This document shows positions 46,696 to 57,059 of a stretch of DNA of 64,000 nt, in pieces. Location of the stretch: NCBI RefSeq assembly GCF_014195325.1, contig NZ_JACIBK010000007.1, positions 280,854-344,853 of the forward strand. Reading direction: 5' to 3'. Position numbers and translations under genes: made by a program. Every line of letters starts with the position of its first letter. Position 1 is the first letter of the stretch. Origin of the DNA: Rhizobium sp. BK650. GTDB taxonomy: Bacteria; Pseudomonadota; Alphaproteobacteria; Rhizobiales; Rhizobiaceae. The notes under the pieces were generated by a model. It was not told where the DNA came from and searched no databases. It worked only from the letters and a program-made list of their open reading frames with translations.

Positions 46696-49616
46696 TCCGC
46701 CGCCGCGACCGTCTTCTTGACTGGCCGCCGCTCCAGCAATTCCTTGAGGAATTGGCCGGTATAGGAGCGCTTCTCTTTCACGATCGTCTCGGGTGTGCCG
46801 ACAGCCACGATCTCTCCTCCGCCGTCCCCACCTTCCGGGCCGAAATCGAGGATCCAGTCGGCGGTCTTGATAACCTCGAGATTGTGCTCGATGACAACGA
46901 CCGAATTGCCTTGGTTGACCAGCTCGTGCAGCATTTCCAGAAGCTTGGCAACGTCGTGGAAGTGCAGACCGGTTGTCGGCTCGTCGAGAATATAGAGCGT
47001 GCGACCGGTCGAGCGCTTCGACAGCTCCTTGGCAAGCTTGACGCGCTGCGCCTCGCCGCCCGAAAGCGTGTTGGCCTGCTGGCCGACCTTGATATAACCG
47101 AGGCCGACATCGAAGAGCGATTGCAGTTTGTCCCGCACCGCAGGAACCGCAGCGAAGAATTCCACGCCTTCTTCCACCGTCATGTCCAGCACGTCGGATA
47201 TCGACTTGCCCTTGAAGGTCACGTCGAGCGTTTCTCGATTGTAGCGCTTGCCGTGGCAGACATCACAGGTGACGTAGACGTCGGGCAGAAAGTGCATCTC
47301 GATCTTGATGACGCCGTCGCCCTGGCAGGCTTCACAGCGGCCACCTTTGACGTTGAAAGAGAAGCGCCCGGGCTGGTAGCCGCGCGCCTTTGCTTCCGGA
47401 AGGCCGGCAAACCAGTCACGGATCGGCGTGAAGGCGCCGGTATAGGTGGCCGGGTTAGATCGCGGCGTGCGCCCGATCGGCGACTGGTCGATATCGATCA
47501 CCTTGTCGATATGTTCGAAGCCGTCGATGCGGTCGTGATCGGCAGGGATCTCGCGTGCGCCCATGACGCGGCGCGCCGCCGACTTATAGAGCGTTTCGAT
47601 CAGGAAGGTAGACTTGCCGCCGCCCGATACACCCGTCACAGCCGTGAAGACTCCGAGCGGGATGGCCGCCGTGACATTTTTCAGATTGTTGCCGCGCGCG
47701 CCGACGACCTTGATCTCCTTGCCCTTCTTCGGCTTGCGCCGTTCTTCAGGCAGCGCAACACCGAGTTCGCCCGACAGATATTTGCCGGTCAGCGACTTCG
47801 GATTGGCCATGATCTCCTGCGGCGTGCCATGAGCCACCACTTGGCCGCCATGCACACCGGCTGCCGGGCCGATGTCGACGACATCGTCGGCCGTCAGGAT
47901 CGCGTCTTCGTCATGTTCGACGACAATGACCGTATTGCCGATGTCGCGCAGGTGCTTCAGCGTATCGAGCAGCCGGGCATTGTCGCGCTGATGCAGGCCG
48001 ATCGATGGCTCGTCGAGCACATAGAGAACGCCGGTCAGGCCCGAGCCGATCTGTGAGGCAAGGCGGATACGCTGGCTCTCGCCGCCCGACAACGTGCCGG
48101 AATTGCGCGACAGGCTGAGATATTCGAGACCCACATCATTGAGGAACCGAAGGCGGTCGCGGATTTCCTTCAGGATACGTACGGCGATTTCGTTTTGCTT
48201 GGCGTTGAACGTCCCCGGCAGCCCTTCGAACCAGTCGCGTGCGACGCGGATCGACATTTGCGTAACTTCGCCGATATGCAGTTTGTTGATCTTGACCGCC
48301 AGCGCTTCCGGCTTCAGTCGGAAACCGTTGCAGGCCGGGCAGGGAGCGGCCGACATGAAACGCTCGATATCCTCGCGCGCCCAGGCGGAATCGGTTTCCT
48401 TCCAGCGTCGCTCGAGATTGGGCACGATGCCCTCGAAATTCTTGGAGGTCGTGTAGGAACGCGCGCCATCGGCATAATGGAATTCGATCTTCTCCTCGGT
48501 GCCGTTCAGGATGACATCTCTGGCCCTTTCCGAAAGATCGCTCCACCGGCTGCCGAGCTTGAAACCGAAATGTTTGCCGAGCGCTTCGAGCGTTTGGTTG
48601 TAATAGGGCGAAGTGGACTTGGCCCAAGGCGCAATGGCCCCGTCGCGCAGCGTCCGTTCCGGCTCCGGCACGATGAGATCAGGGTCGATCTTCTGCTGTG
48701 AGCCGAGGCCGTCGCAGGTCGGACAGGCGCCGAATGGGTTGTTGAACGAGAAGAGTCGCGGCTCGATCTCGGGAATGGTGAAGCCGGAGACCGGGCAGGC
48801 AAACTTTTCCGAAAACAGCACGCGCTCATGCGTCTCGTTGAGCGACTTGTTGGCCGAGCCGCCAGCCGCGGTTTCCTCTGAAGGAAGCGGCTTGTCGGCA
48901 AATTCCGCGACGGCAAGCCCATCGGCGAGCTTCAATGCCGTCTCGAAACTGTCGGCCAGGCGCGAGGCCATGTCGGGTCGCACGACGATACGGTCGATGA
49001 CGACGTCGATATCGTGCTTATATTTCTTGTCGAGGACAGGCGCATCGGCGATCTCGTAGAACTGGCCGTCTACCTTGACGCGCTGGAAGCCCTTTTTCAT
49101 GAGCTCCGCCAGTTCCTTCTTGTACTCGCCCTTACGGCCGCGGATCATCGGCGCAAGAATATAAAGACGCGTGCCTTCCTCGAAAGCGAGCACCCGGTCG
49201 ACCATCTGGCTGACCGTCTGGCTTTCGATCGGTAAGCCCGTGGCAGGCGAATAGGGAACGCCGACGCGCGCAAAAAGCAGGCGCATATAGTCGTAAATTT
49301 CGGTAACGGTGCCGACCGTCGAGCGCGGGTTGCGCGAGGTCGTTTTCTGTTCGATCGAGATGGCTGGCGAAAGCCCGTCGATCTGGTCGACATCGGGCTT
49401 CTGCATCATTTCCAGGAATTGGCGCGCATAGGCCGAAAGGCTTTCGACATAGCGGCGTTGACCCTCGGCATAGATCGTGTCGAAGGCGAGGGAAGATTTG
49501 CCGGAACCGGAAAGACCGGTCATGACGATCAGCTTGTTGCGCGGCAGATCGAGGTCTATGCCCTTCAGATTATGCTCGCGCGCGCCGCGGATGGAGATCG
49601 TCTTCAGTTCGCTCAT
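46692..49616 (-). CDS. uvrA: Excinuclease ABC subunit A
   Basis: The 974-residue protein is the UvrA damage sensor with two ABC-type ATPase halves: Walker A GLSGSGKSS at residues 34-42 and GVSGGGKST in the second half. It has two signature segments (SLSRNSGTLSGGESQRIRLA and NTLSGGEAQRVKLA) and Walker B LYILDEPTTG. The C-terminal zinc finger is intact (CEACQGDG... CDVCHG). The first zinc finger has only three of four Cys, because C274-P-V-S277 replaces CxxC, while C298 and C301 remain. UvrA loads UvrB on damaged DNA. A LexA box lies between it and ssb. Confidence 0.97.
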   Translation of the reverse strand: MSELKTISIRGAREHNLKGIDLDLPRNKLIVMTGLSGSGKSSLAFDTIYAEGQRRYVESLSAYARQFLEMMQKPDVDQIDGLSPAISIEQKTTSRNPRSTVGTVTEIYDYMRLLFARVGVPYSPATGLPIESQTVSQMVDRVLAFEEGTRLYILAPMIRGRKGEYKKELAELMKKGFQRVKVDGQFYEIADAPVLDKKYKHDIDVVIDRIVVRPDMASRLADSFETALKLADGLAVAEFADKPLPSEETAAGGSANKSLNETHERVLFSEKFACPVSGFTIPEIEPRLFSFNNPFGACPTCDGLGSQQKIDPDLIVPEPERTLRDGAIAPWAKSTSPYYNQTLEALGKHFGFKLGSRWSDLSERARDVILNGTEEKIEFHYADGARSYTTSKNFEGIVPNLERRWKETDSAWAREDIERFMSAAPCPACNGFRLKPEALAVKINKLHIGEVTQMSIRVARDWFEGLPGTFNAKQNEIAVRILKEIRDRLRFLNDVGLEYLSLSRNSGTLSGGESQRIRLASQIGSGLTGVLYVLDEPSIGLHQRDNARLLDTLKHLRDIGNTVIVVEHDEDAILTADDVVDIGPAAGVHGGQVVAHGTPQEIMANPKSLTGKYLSGELGVALPEERRKPKKGKEIKVVGARGNNLKNVTAAIPLGVFTAVTGVSGGGKSTFLIETLYKSAARRVMGAREIPADHDRIDGFEHIDKVIDIDQSPIGRTPRSNPATYTGAFTPIRDWFAGLPEAKARGYQPGRFSFNVKGGRCEACQGDGVIKIEMHFLPDVYVTCDVCHGKRYNRETLDVTFKGKSISDVLDMTVEEGVEFFAAVPAVRDKLQSLFDVGLGYIKVGQQANTLSGGEAQRVKLAKELSKRSTGRTLYILDEPTTGLHFHDVAKLLEMLHELVNQGNSVVVIEHNLEVIKTADWILDFGPEGGDGGGEIVAVGTPETIVKEKRSYTGQFLKELLERRPVKKTVAAAE

Positions 49617-49718
49617 CGTCTCTGCTTCAAGTCGTTCGGGGAATAACAGCCCTTATTTAGTGATGCCAGCGGGCGAGTCGAGGCTGAATATCCGGTACGA
49701 CAAAGGTTTTCGATTCTG

Positions 49719-49747
49719 TTGACAGGATCATAGTGAATAATTAGAAC
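49719..49747 (+). promoter_or_regulatory. Candidate ssb promoter
   Basis: A perfect -35 TTGACA at 49719-49724 is followed after 17 bp by TAGAAC (49742-49747), a weak -10. The -10 overlaps the left half of the LexA box. This would let LexA block ssb. Confidence 0.45.
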
Positions 49748-49758
49748 AAATAAAGAAC
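49744..49758. promoter_or_regulatory. LexA (SOS) box between uvrA and ssb
   Basis: GAAC-N7-GAAC (with AAATAAA inside) is the exact alphaproteobacterial LexA operator, GTTC-N7-GTTC on the other strand. It lies 128 bp from the uvrA start and 114 bp from ssb, so LexA could control both genes. Confidence 0.85.
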
Positions 49759-49871
49759 AAAATTCCTTGTGGATTAAGACGACCTGGATACGCACCGCCG
49801 GTCCTCTATGGTTTAAGGTGCGCCGATGATTTTTAAACGCCGCCGGGCAGGGCGGCAGTAAGGTGAATGAT

Positions 49872-50417
49872 ATGGCTGGCAGTGTGAATAAGGTAATTCT
49901 GATCGGAAACGTTGGCGCCGATCCCGAAATCCGGCGCACGCAGGATGGCCGGCCGATCGCCAATCTCCGCATCGCGACCTCGGAAACCTGGCGTGACCGC
50001 AATTCCGGTGAGCGCCGCGAAAAGACCGAATGGCACACCGTCGTCGTCTTTAACGAAGGTCTCTGCAAGGTCGTCGAGCAGTATGTAAAGAAGGGCGCCA
50101 AGCTCTATATCGAAGGCGCGCTGCAGACCCGCAAGTGGCAGGACCAGAACGGCAACGACCGTTATTCGACGGAAATCGTGCTGCAGGGCTTCAATTCGAC
50201 CCTCACCATGCTCGACGGTCGTGGCGAAGGCGGCGGTGCTGGCTCCGGCTTCGGCGGCGGTCGTGGTGGCGATGACTTCGGTGGCGGCTATGGTGACGAT
50301 TACGGCTCTGGCCAGTCCTCCGGCGGCGGTCGCAGCGGCGGCGGCAATCGTGGCGGCAGCACCGGCGGCGGAGGCGGCAACTTCTCGCGCGATCTCGACG
50401 ATGACATTCCGTTCTGA
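49872..50417 (+). CDS. ssb: Single-stranded DNA-binding protein
   Basis: The 181-residue protein has an OB fold (residues 1-112: SVNKVILIGNVGADPEIRRTQDG, KTEWHTVVVFNEGL, GAKLYIEGALQTRKWQDQ). A Gly-rich disordered linker of about 60 residues follows, and it ends in the acidic tip DDDIPF that recruits repair partners. The start at MAGSVNKV (49872) is the invariant SSB opening; a GTG 9 bases upstream would add three residues. It lies after a LexA box and a sigma-70-like promoter. Confidence 0.97.
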   Translation: MAGSVNKVILIGNVGADPEIRRTQDGRPIANLRIATSETWRDRNSGERREKTEWHTVVVFNEGLCKVVEQYVKKGAKLYIEGALQTRKWQDQNGNDRYSTEIVLQGFNSTLTMLDGRGEGGGAGSGFGGGRGGDDFGGGYGDDYGSGQSSGGGRSGGGNRGGSTGGGGGNFSRDLDDDIPF

Positions 50418-50443
50418 TCGACGCTCTCAAGAAATGAACTTAG

Positions 50444-50465
50444 CGGCGCCCCTGGGCGCCGTTTT
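50444..50465 (+). terminator. Terminator of ssb
   Basis: CGGCGCC and GGCGCCG form the stem around a short loop, followed by TTTT. It lies 27 bp after the ssb stop and just beyond the end of the convergent marC-like gene. Confidence 0.8.
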
Positions 50466-51112
50466 CAATGGGGCGTGGCGCTGATCAGATTGAGTGCTGA
50501 TTTTGCCCCGTCCACGACGAACTGGGCCGCAAGTGCGGCAAGGATCACGCCCAGAAGGCGGGTGAGGATCGCCCGGCCGGTCACGCCGAGGAAGCGGTCG
50601 AGCCGGTCGGCGAGGAAGAGCACCATTAGTGTGATCAAGAGGCAGCCCGCGATGACGCCGATCAATTGCGCCCGCCCGACCGTGGAGGGCAGGGTCCCTC
50701 CGAGCAAGATCGTCGCCGAAATGGCTCCTGGCCCGGCAATCAGCGGCAGGGCTAGGGGGAATACGGCGATATTCTCGATATGATCCTTGGTGATCGCCAC
50801 TTCCGTGGTCTTTTCCTTGCGGTCCTGGCGCCGCTCGAACACCATTTCGAAAGCGATCCAGAAGAGCAGCAATCCGCCCGCGAGCCGGAAGGCGCCGATC
50901 GAAATGCCGAGCACGCCGAGCACGCTGGAGCCGAATAGCGCGAAAACGGCAAGGATGATGAAGGCGATTGTGGTGCCGCGCAGCGCCACCTGCTTTCGCT
51001 CCGGGCGGCTCATGCCGACTGTGAGGCCGAGAAAGAGCGGGGCGAGCCCCGGTGGATCGATGGTGACGAGCAGCGTCGTGAACGCGTTGATTAATTGGTC
51101 GGCGCTTGCCAT
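50465..51112 (-). CDS. MarC family integral membrane protein
   Basis: The 215-residue protein has six hydrophobic segments with DPPGLAPLFLGLT near residues 19-31 and PLALPLIAGPGAISATI near 122-138, typical of the MarC/UPF0056 family. It was once linked to multiple antibiotic resistance, but the role is unproven. It is convergent with ssb and divergent from gyrA across 225 bp. Confidence 0.9.
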   Translation of the reverse strand: MASADQLINAFTTLLVTIDPPGLAPLFLGLTVGMSRPERKQVALRGTTIAFIILAVFALFGSSVLGVLGISIGAFRLAGGLLLFWIAFEMVFERRQDRKEKTTEVAITKDHIENIAVFPLALPLIAGPGAISATILLGGTLPSTVGRAQLIGVIAGCLLITLMVLFLADRLDRFLGVTGRAILTRLLGVILAALAAQFVVDGAKSALNLISATPH

Positions 51113-51245
51113 CGCTTGTCCAAAACCCCATATAGATGCTTGTTTTTGATGATTGTGATGTGCGGCTCTTCATTTGGCAAATACATGATCGTCGATTGCC
51201 TCCTGCCCATGGGCAAAAGCCTCGATTTGCCCTCTTTCGACCGCA

Positions 51246-51292
51246 AAAGCCTGTTCAAAACCCCTGGCCAAATTGGCGCGGGAACAGGCTTT
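51246..51292 (+). promoter_or_regulatory. Long hairpin in the gyrA leader
   Basis: AAAGCCTGTTC at 51246-51256 pairs perfectly with GAACAGGCTTT at 51282-51292. The loop itself contains GCCAA-A-TTGGC. It lies 45 bp before the gyrA start and has no T run. It could be a regulator site or an mRNA structure; no role is known to me. Confidence 0.55.
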
Positions 51293-51337
51293 CCGCTATA
51301 GATCTTCGAGTGATTCTAGAAGAGAACGTGAACCGTT

Positions 51338-54139
<2,802 letters not shown>

Positions 54140-54158
54140 TTCACCACATTCACTTCGC

Positions 54159-54190
54159 AAACCGGGCGGCCTCTGCCGCCCGGTTTTTTT
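54159..54190 (+). terminator. Terminator of gyrA
   Basis: AAACCGGGCGGC and GCCGCCCGGTTT make a 12-bp stem around CTCT, followed by a seven-base T run. It lies 20 bp after the gyrA stop. Confidence 0.95.
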
Positions 54191-54450
54191 ATTGCACTAT
54201 GAAGAGCTTGCCGGTTGATGTTGTGGGCAGGTGGACGAGGCGAGGGGTGCGGGCCGGCATTCGGCAGCGGCGGTGTTGCTGCGGGACGGCTTCTGGCAGA
54301 GCCGCAAAGCGATTCCGTTCGGCCCTCCCTGTAGAACTTCCCGCTGAAGATGACATGACCATTCTCGATGACGCGGCAGAGCTGACATCGACCCGGATCC
54401 CCTGCCGCTGCGAAAGAGCGGCCTCGCGCTGCGCCATGTCGTCGACATGA

Positions 54451-54478
54451 AAAAAGCCGGATGCAGAACATCCGGCTT
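54451..54478 (-). terminator. Terminator of the minus-strand micro-protein genes
   Basis: AAGCCGGATG and CATCCGGCTT form a 10-bp stem around CAGAA; on the minus strand it runs into TTTTTTCATG. It points to a leftward transcript, whose last gene is the 44-residue membrane protein. Confidence 0.88.
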
Positions 54479-54516
54479 GTATTTCTGTATTTCTACTTCC
54501 GGTTCAGGAGTCGTGC

Positions 54517-54651
54517 TTAAAAGACGCTATGCCTCTCCTTCAGCGACTTTCCTTCTTTGCTCTCACGGCGCAGCGCGGAAATCGTCGAGGTCACCGACAC
54601 TATGAACATGATGCTGATGAGTGCTGTCAGGACTGTCAGGATCGTGAACAT
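54517..54651 (-). CDS. 44-residue single-span membrane protein
   Basis: A 44-codon gene on the minus strand reads MFTILTVLTALISIMFIVSV followed by a polar, basic tail (LRRESKEGKSLKERHSVF). It has one strong transmembrane helix at residues 2-24, with the positive tail probably in the cytosol. AAAGGA lies 8 bp before the ATG. The terminator at 54451-54478 follows it. I do not recognise a family. Its size means that automatic gene finders may miss it. It could modulate a larger membrane protein, as many such small proteins do. Confidence 0.6.
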   Translation of the reverse strand: MFTILTVLTALISIMFIVSVTSTISALRRESKEGKSLKERHSVF

Positions 54652-54688
54652 GGTGGCGTTCCTTTCTGGAGAGTTGCGTTCCTGCTCC

Positions 54689-54850
54689 TCAGTACTGGCC
54701 GAGAACGCTTACGGAGCGAGCCGAAGCATAGGGGCCATATACCTTGGAAACATTAATCTTCTGGCTGTCATAGAGAGCGATTGTGGCAGTCAGCATGCCC
54801 GTTACCATTACCATCCAAAGCACGTTAATCATGGCGATCTTGCCAGGCAT
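54689..54850 (-). CDS. Small hypothetical membrane protein
   Basis: The 53-residue product reads MPGKIAMINVLWMVMVTGML followed by TATIALYDSQKINVSKVYG, so one helix spans the membrane near residues 5-26, with a polar Tyr/Ser-rich tail outside. AGGAAGG stands 8 bp before this ATG; a second ATG two codons upstream (54856) is too close to it. It lies 37 bp upstream of the 44-residue gene on the same strand, so both may be on one mRNA. Confidence 0.55.
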   Translation of the reverse strand: MPGKIAMINVLWMVMVTGMLTATIALYDSQKINVSKVYGPYASARSVSVLGQY

Positions 54851-54996
54851 GTTCATTCCCTTCCTGCCGCGCTTCCGCATTTCGTATGTGTCGATCAAGT
54901 GAACGCATCCGTCTTAAAATGGTTCCCGTCGGATGTTGACGGGGGGTTTACCAACCGTGTTCTGAAGCGACCTTGAATGCCTTGTTCATCTGCCGT

Positions 54997-55269
54997 TCAG
55001 AATTCAAATCGATTAGAACGCATGCCGCCAACCTGACGCATGATGGCCGCATGTTCGTTGATATCCCGTCGGACCCAAAGCTGGCGCCGATTAGCGACAT
55101 AACCGTAGAAAAGTTCTGCAATCAGCGAGAAACTAACGGCCATTGCAATCAGGATAATCAGCATGATCAGGGTCTTTCCGGGAGCGACGCTGCCGGGACC
55201 GGCGGCGTTTGCGCTGATGGTCCGAGTAAAACAGATCGCATCTGAGCAGGCCTTGAACGCTCCGTTCAT
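54997..55269 (-). CDS. Small hypothetical membrane protein (start uncertain)
   Basis: A 90-residue reading frame has one strong helix, LIMLIILIAMAVSFSLIAELFYGYV, near residues 34-58, and a polar, Arg-rich C-terminus (VANRRQLWVRRDINEHAAIM). The first ATG has no good ribosome-binding site. An inner ATG at 55164 begins MLIILIAMAV with GGAAAG 9 bp upstream and would give 55 residues. The same strand carries two other micro-proteins downstream. The protein is not recognised. Confidence 0.42.
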   Translation of the reverse strand: MNGAFKACSDAICFTRTISANAAGPGSVAPGKTLIMLIILIAMAVSFSLIAELFYGYVANRRQLWVRRDINEHAAIMRQVGGMRSNRFEF

Positions 55270-55359
55270 TCATCATTCAGCCGCCTCAGCGGCACGGCTA
55301 AATGACTTGCGGCAAAGAGGCTTCCATGACAAAAGGCGTGAAACAAACGGCCGGGCCAG

Positions 55360-55854
55360 ATGACGACAGCTTTCTATCCGGGGTCCTTCGACCCGATCAC
55401 CAATGGACACGTTGACGTACTGGTACAGGCGCTCAACGTTGCCGAGAAAGTGATTGTCGCGATCGGCATACACCCCGGGAAGGCACCATTATTTTCGTTC
55501 GACGAGAAGGCTGCGTTGATCCGTGCGTCGCTGGCGGAGGTGCTGCCGGAAAAGAGTGCACATATCGATGTCGTCTCGTTCGATAATCTCGTCGTCGATG
55601 CCGCCCGCCTGCATCATGCAAGTCTGCTGATCCGCGGCCTGCGTGACGGCACCGATCTCGATTATGAAATGCAGATGGCCGGCATGAACCGGCAGATGGC
55701 GCCCGATATCCAGACCATTTTTCTGCCGGCAGGCACGGCCTCGCGGCCCATTACCGCCACATTGGTGCGACAGATCGCAGCTATGGGCGGCGATGTCAGC
55801 GCCTTCGTGCCGACAGCCGTCTTGCAAGCACTGAAATCCAAGCGCAAAGCCTAG
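55360..55854 (+). CDS. coaD: Phosphopantetheine adenylyltransferase
   Basis: The 164-residue protein begins TTAFYPGSFDPITNGHVDV, with the GSFDPITNGH nucleotide motif of CoaD (residues 8-17), and later LLIRGLRDGTDLDYEMQMAGMNR. The end region reads TASRPITATLVRQIAAMGGDVSAFVP, in which the usual SSS is replaced by RPI. It transfers AMP to 4'-phosphopantetheine in coenzyme A synthesis. The gene lies just ahead of two peptidyl-prolyl isomerase genes and queA-tgt. Confidence 0.96.
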   Translation: MTTAFYPGSFDPITNGHVDVLVQALNVAEKVIVAIGIHPGKAPLFSFDEKAALIRASLAEVLPEKSAHIDVVSFDNLVVDAARLHHASLLIRGLRDGTDLDYEMQMAGMNRQMAPDIQTIFLPAGTASRPITATLVRQIAAMGGDVSAFVPTAVLQALKSKRKA

Positions 55855-55879
55855 TCGGCAACGCCTCAACGGAGCACAC

Positions 55880-56452
55880 ATGAAACTCTTCCATCTTGCA
55901 TTTGCCGGCGTGCTTTATCTCGTCTCCTTCGCAGGCGACGCCTTCGCGCAGGCCGCCGATCATTATGTCACTATCCAGTTGAAGAGCGGTCCGGTTGTCA
56001 TTCAGTTGATGCCTGATGTGGCGCCGAAGCACGTGGCGCAGATCGAGGCGCTGGTGAAGAAGGGCGAATATGACAATGTCGCCTTCCACCGCGTCATCCC
56101 CGGCTTCATGGCCCAGACCGGCGATGTGAAGTATGGCAACATGGAAAAGAACTTCGATGCAAGCCTTGCCGGCACCGGCGGTTCCGACCTGCCCGATCTT
56201 CCGGCGGAATTCTCCAAGACGCCCTTCGTCCGCGGTACGGTTGGCATGGCGCGTGCGCAGGATCCGAACTCCGCCAATTCACAGTTCTTCATCATGTTCG
56301 CCGATGGCTCCTTCCTGAACGGTCAATACACGGTCGTCGGCAAGGTTGTTTCTGGCATGGAAAATGTCGACAAGATCAAGAAGGGCGAAGGCCAGAACGG
56401 CGAAGTCAGCAATCCCGACCGCATGATCAAGGTCACGCTGGGCAAGAAGTAA
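55880..56452 (+). CDS. ppiA: Periplasmic cyclophilin-type peptidyl-prolyl isomerase
   Basis: The 190-residue protein has a signal peptide of about 23 residues (LFHLAFAGVLYLVSFAGDAFAQ) and a cyclophilin domain with VAFHRVIPGFMAQTGD, FSKTPFVRGTVGMARAQDPNSANSQFFI and a GQYTVVGKV segment. The catalytic Arg (HRVIPGFMAQ) and Phe are present. It should assist folding in the periplasm. It begins 25 bp after coaD and is followed by a cytoplasmic paralogue 25 bp later. Confidence 0.93.
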   Translation: MKLFHLAFAGVLYLVSFAGDAFAQAADHYVTIQLKSGPVVIQLMPDVAPKHVAQIEALVKKGEYDNVAFHRVIPGFMAQTGDVKYGNMEKNFDASLAGTGGSDLPDLPAEFSKTPFVRGTVGMARAQDPNSANSQFFIMFADGSFLNGQYTVVGKVVSGMENVDKIKKGEGQNGEVSNPDRMIKVTLGKK

Positions 56453-56477
56453 GTTCAAGACGAGAAGGAGAATGACA

Positions 56478-56987
56478 ATGGCCGAGATCAAGGATCCGGA
56501 AAACACCATCATTCTGGAAACCACCAAGGGCAAAGTTGTCATCCAGCTTCTGCCGCAGGTCGCCCCAGAGCACGTCAAGCGCATCAAGGAACTCGCCCGC
56601 GAGAAGGCCTATGACGGCGTCGTTTTTCACCGCGTCATCGCCGATTTCATGGCGCAGACCGGCGACGTGGAGTTCGGCAAGAAGGGTGGCGAGAACTTCA
56701 ACCCGGGCCGTGCCGGCATGGGTGGTTCTTCCAAGGACGACCTGAAGGCCGAATTTTCGGCAACGCCGCATGTCCGCGGCACCTGCTCGATGGCCCGTTC
56801 GCAGAACCCGAACTCGGCGAACTCCCAGTTCTTTATCTGCTTCACCGACGCTCCGTGGCTGAACAAGCAGTACTCGGTCTGGGGTCAGGTCATCGAAGGC
56901 ATGGATAACGTGGACAAGATCAAGAAGGGTGAGCCCGTCTCCGATCCAGATTCGATCGTCTCGATGCGGGTTGCCGCCGACGTCTGA
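56478..56987 (+). CDS. ppiB: Cytoplasmic cyclophilin-type peptidyl-prolyl isomerase
   Basis: The 169-residue cyclophilin has FHRVIADFMAQTGDVEFGKKGGENFN, MARSQNPNSANSQFFICF and WGQVIEGMDNVDKI, close to the preceding protein but without a signal peptide, so it works in the cytosol. AAGGAG at 56465-56470 lies 7 bp from the ATG at 56478, so I choose that start over the in-frame ATG at 56472. The pair is the product of a gene duplication. Confidence 0.95.
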   Translation: MAEIKDPENTIILETTKGKVVIQLLPQVAPEHVKRIKELAREKAYDGVVFHRVIADFMAQTGDVEFGKKGGENFNPGRAGMGGSSKDDLKAEFSATPHVRGTCSMARSQNPNSANSQFFICFTDAPWLNKQYSVWGQVIEGMDNVDKIKKGEPVSDPDSIVSMRVAADV

Positions 56988-57003
56988 TTGTGATTTCTGC
57001 TGG

Positions 57004-57037
57004 AACCCGCCCTTGCGCGCGAGCGCGGGGCGGGTTT
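57004..57037 (+). terminator. Possible weak terminator after ppiB
   Basis: AACCCGCCC pairs with GGGCGGGTT around a GC-rich loop that contains GCGCGCGAGCGCG. The T run after it is short (TTTCGCTTT), so part of the transcripts may read on into queA. Confidence 0.5.
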
Positions 57038-57059
57038 CGCTTTGCCTGAAAGTACCTCA

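Larger units (their letters stand above)
54140..54516. other. Non-coding interval between gyrA and the micro-protein genes
   Basis: This 377-bp stretch starts with the gyrA terminator and ends with a terminator facing the other way. Several short open frames exist on both strands between 54190 and 54450, but none has a ribosome-binding site with a protein-like sequence. It may hold the decayed remains of a gene, but I cannot identify one. Confidence 0.5.

Noticed and set aside
54190..54450. Several reading frames on both strands after gyrA
   Set aside because: They overlap each other, have no clear ribosome-binding site and no recognisable motif, so I treat the interval as non-coding.
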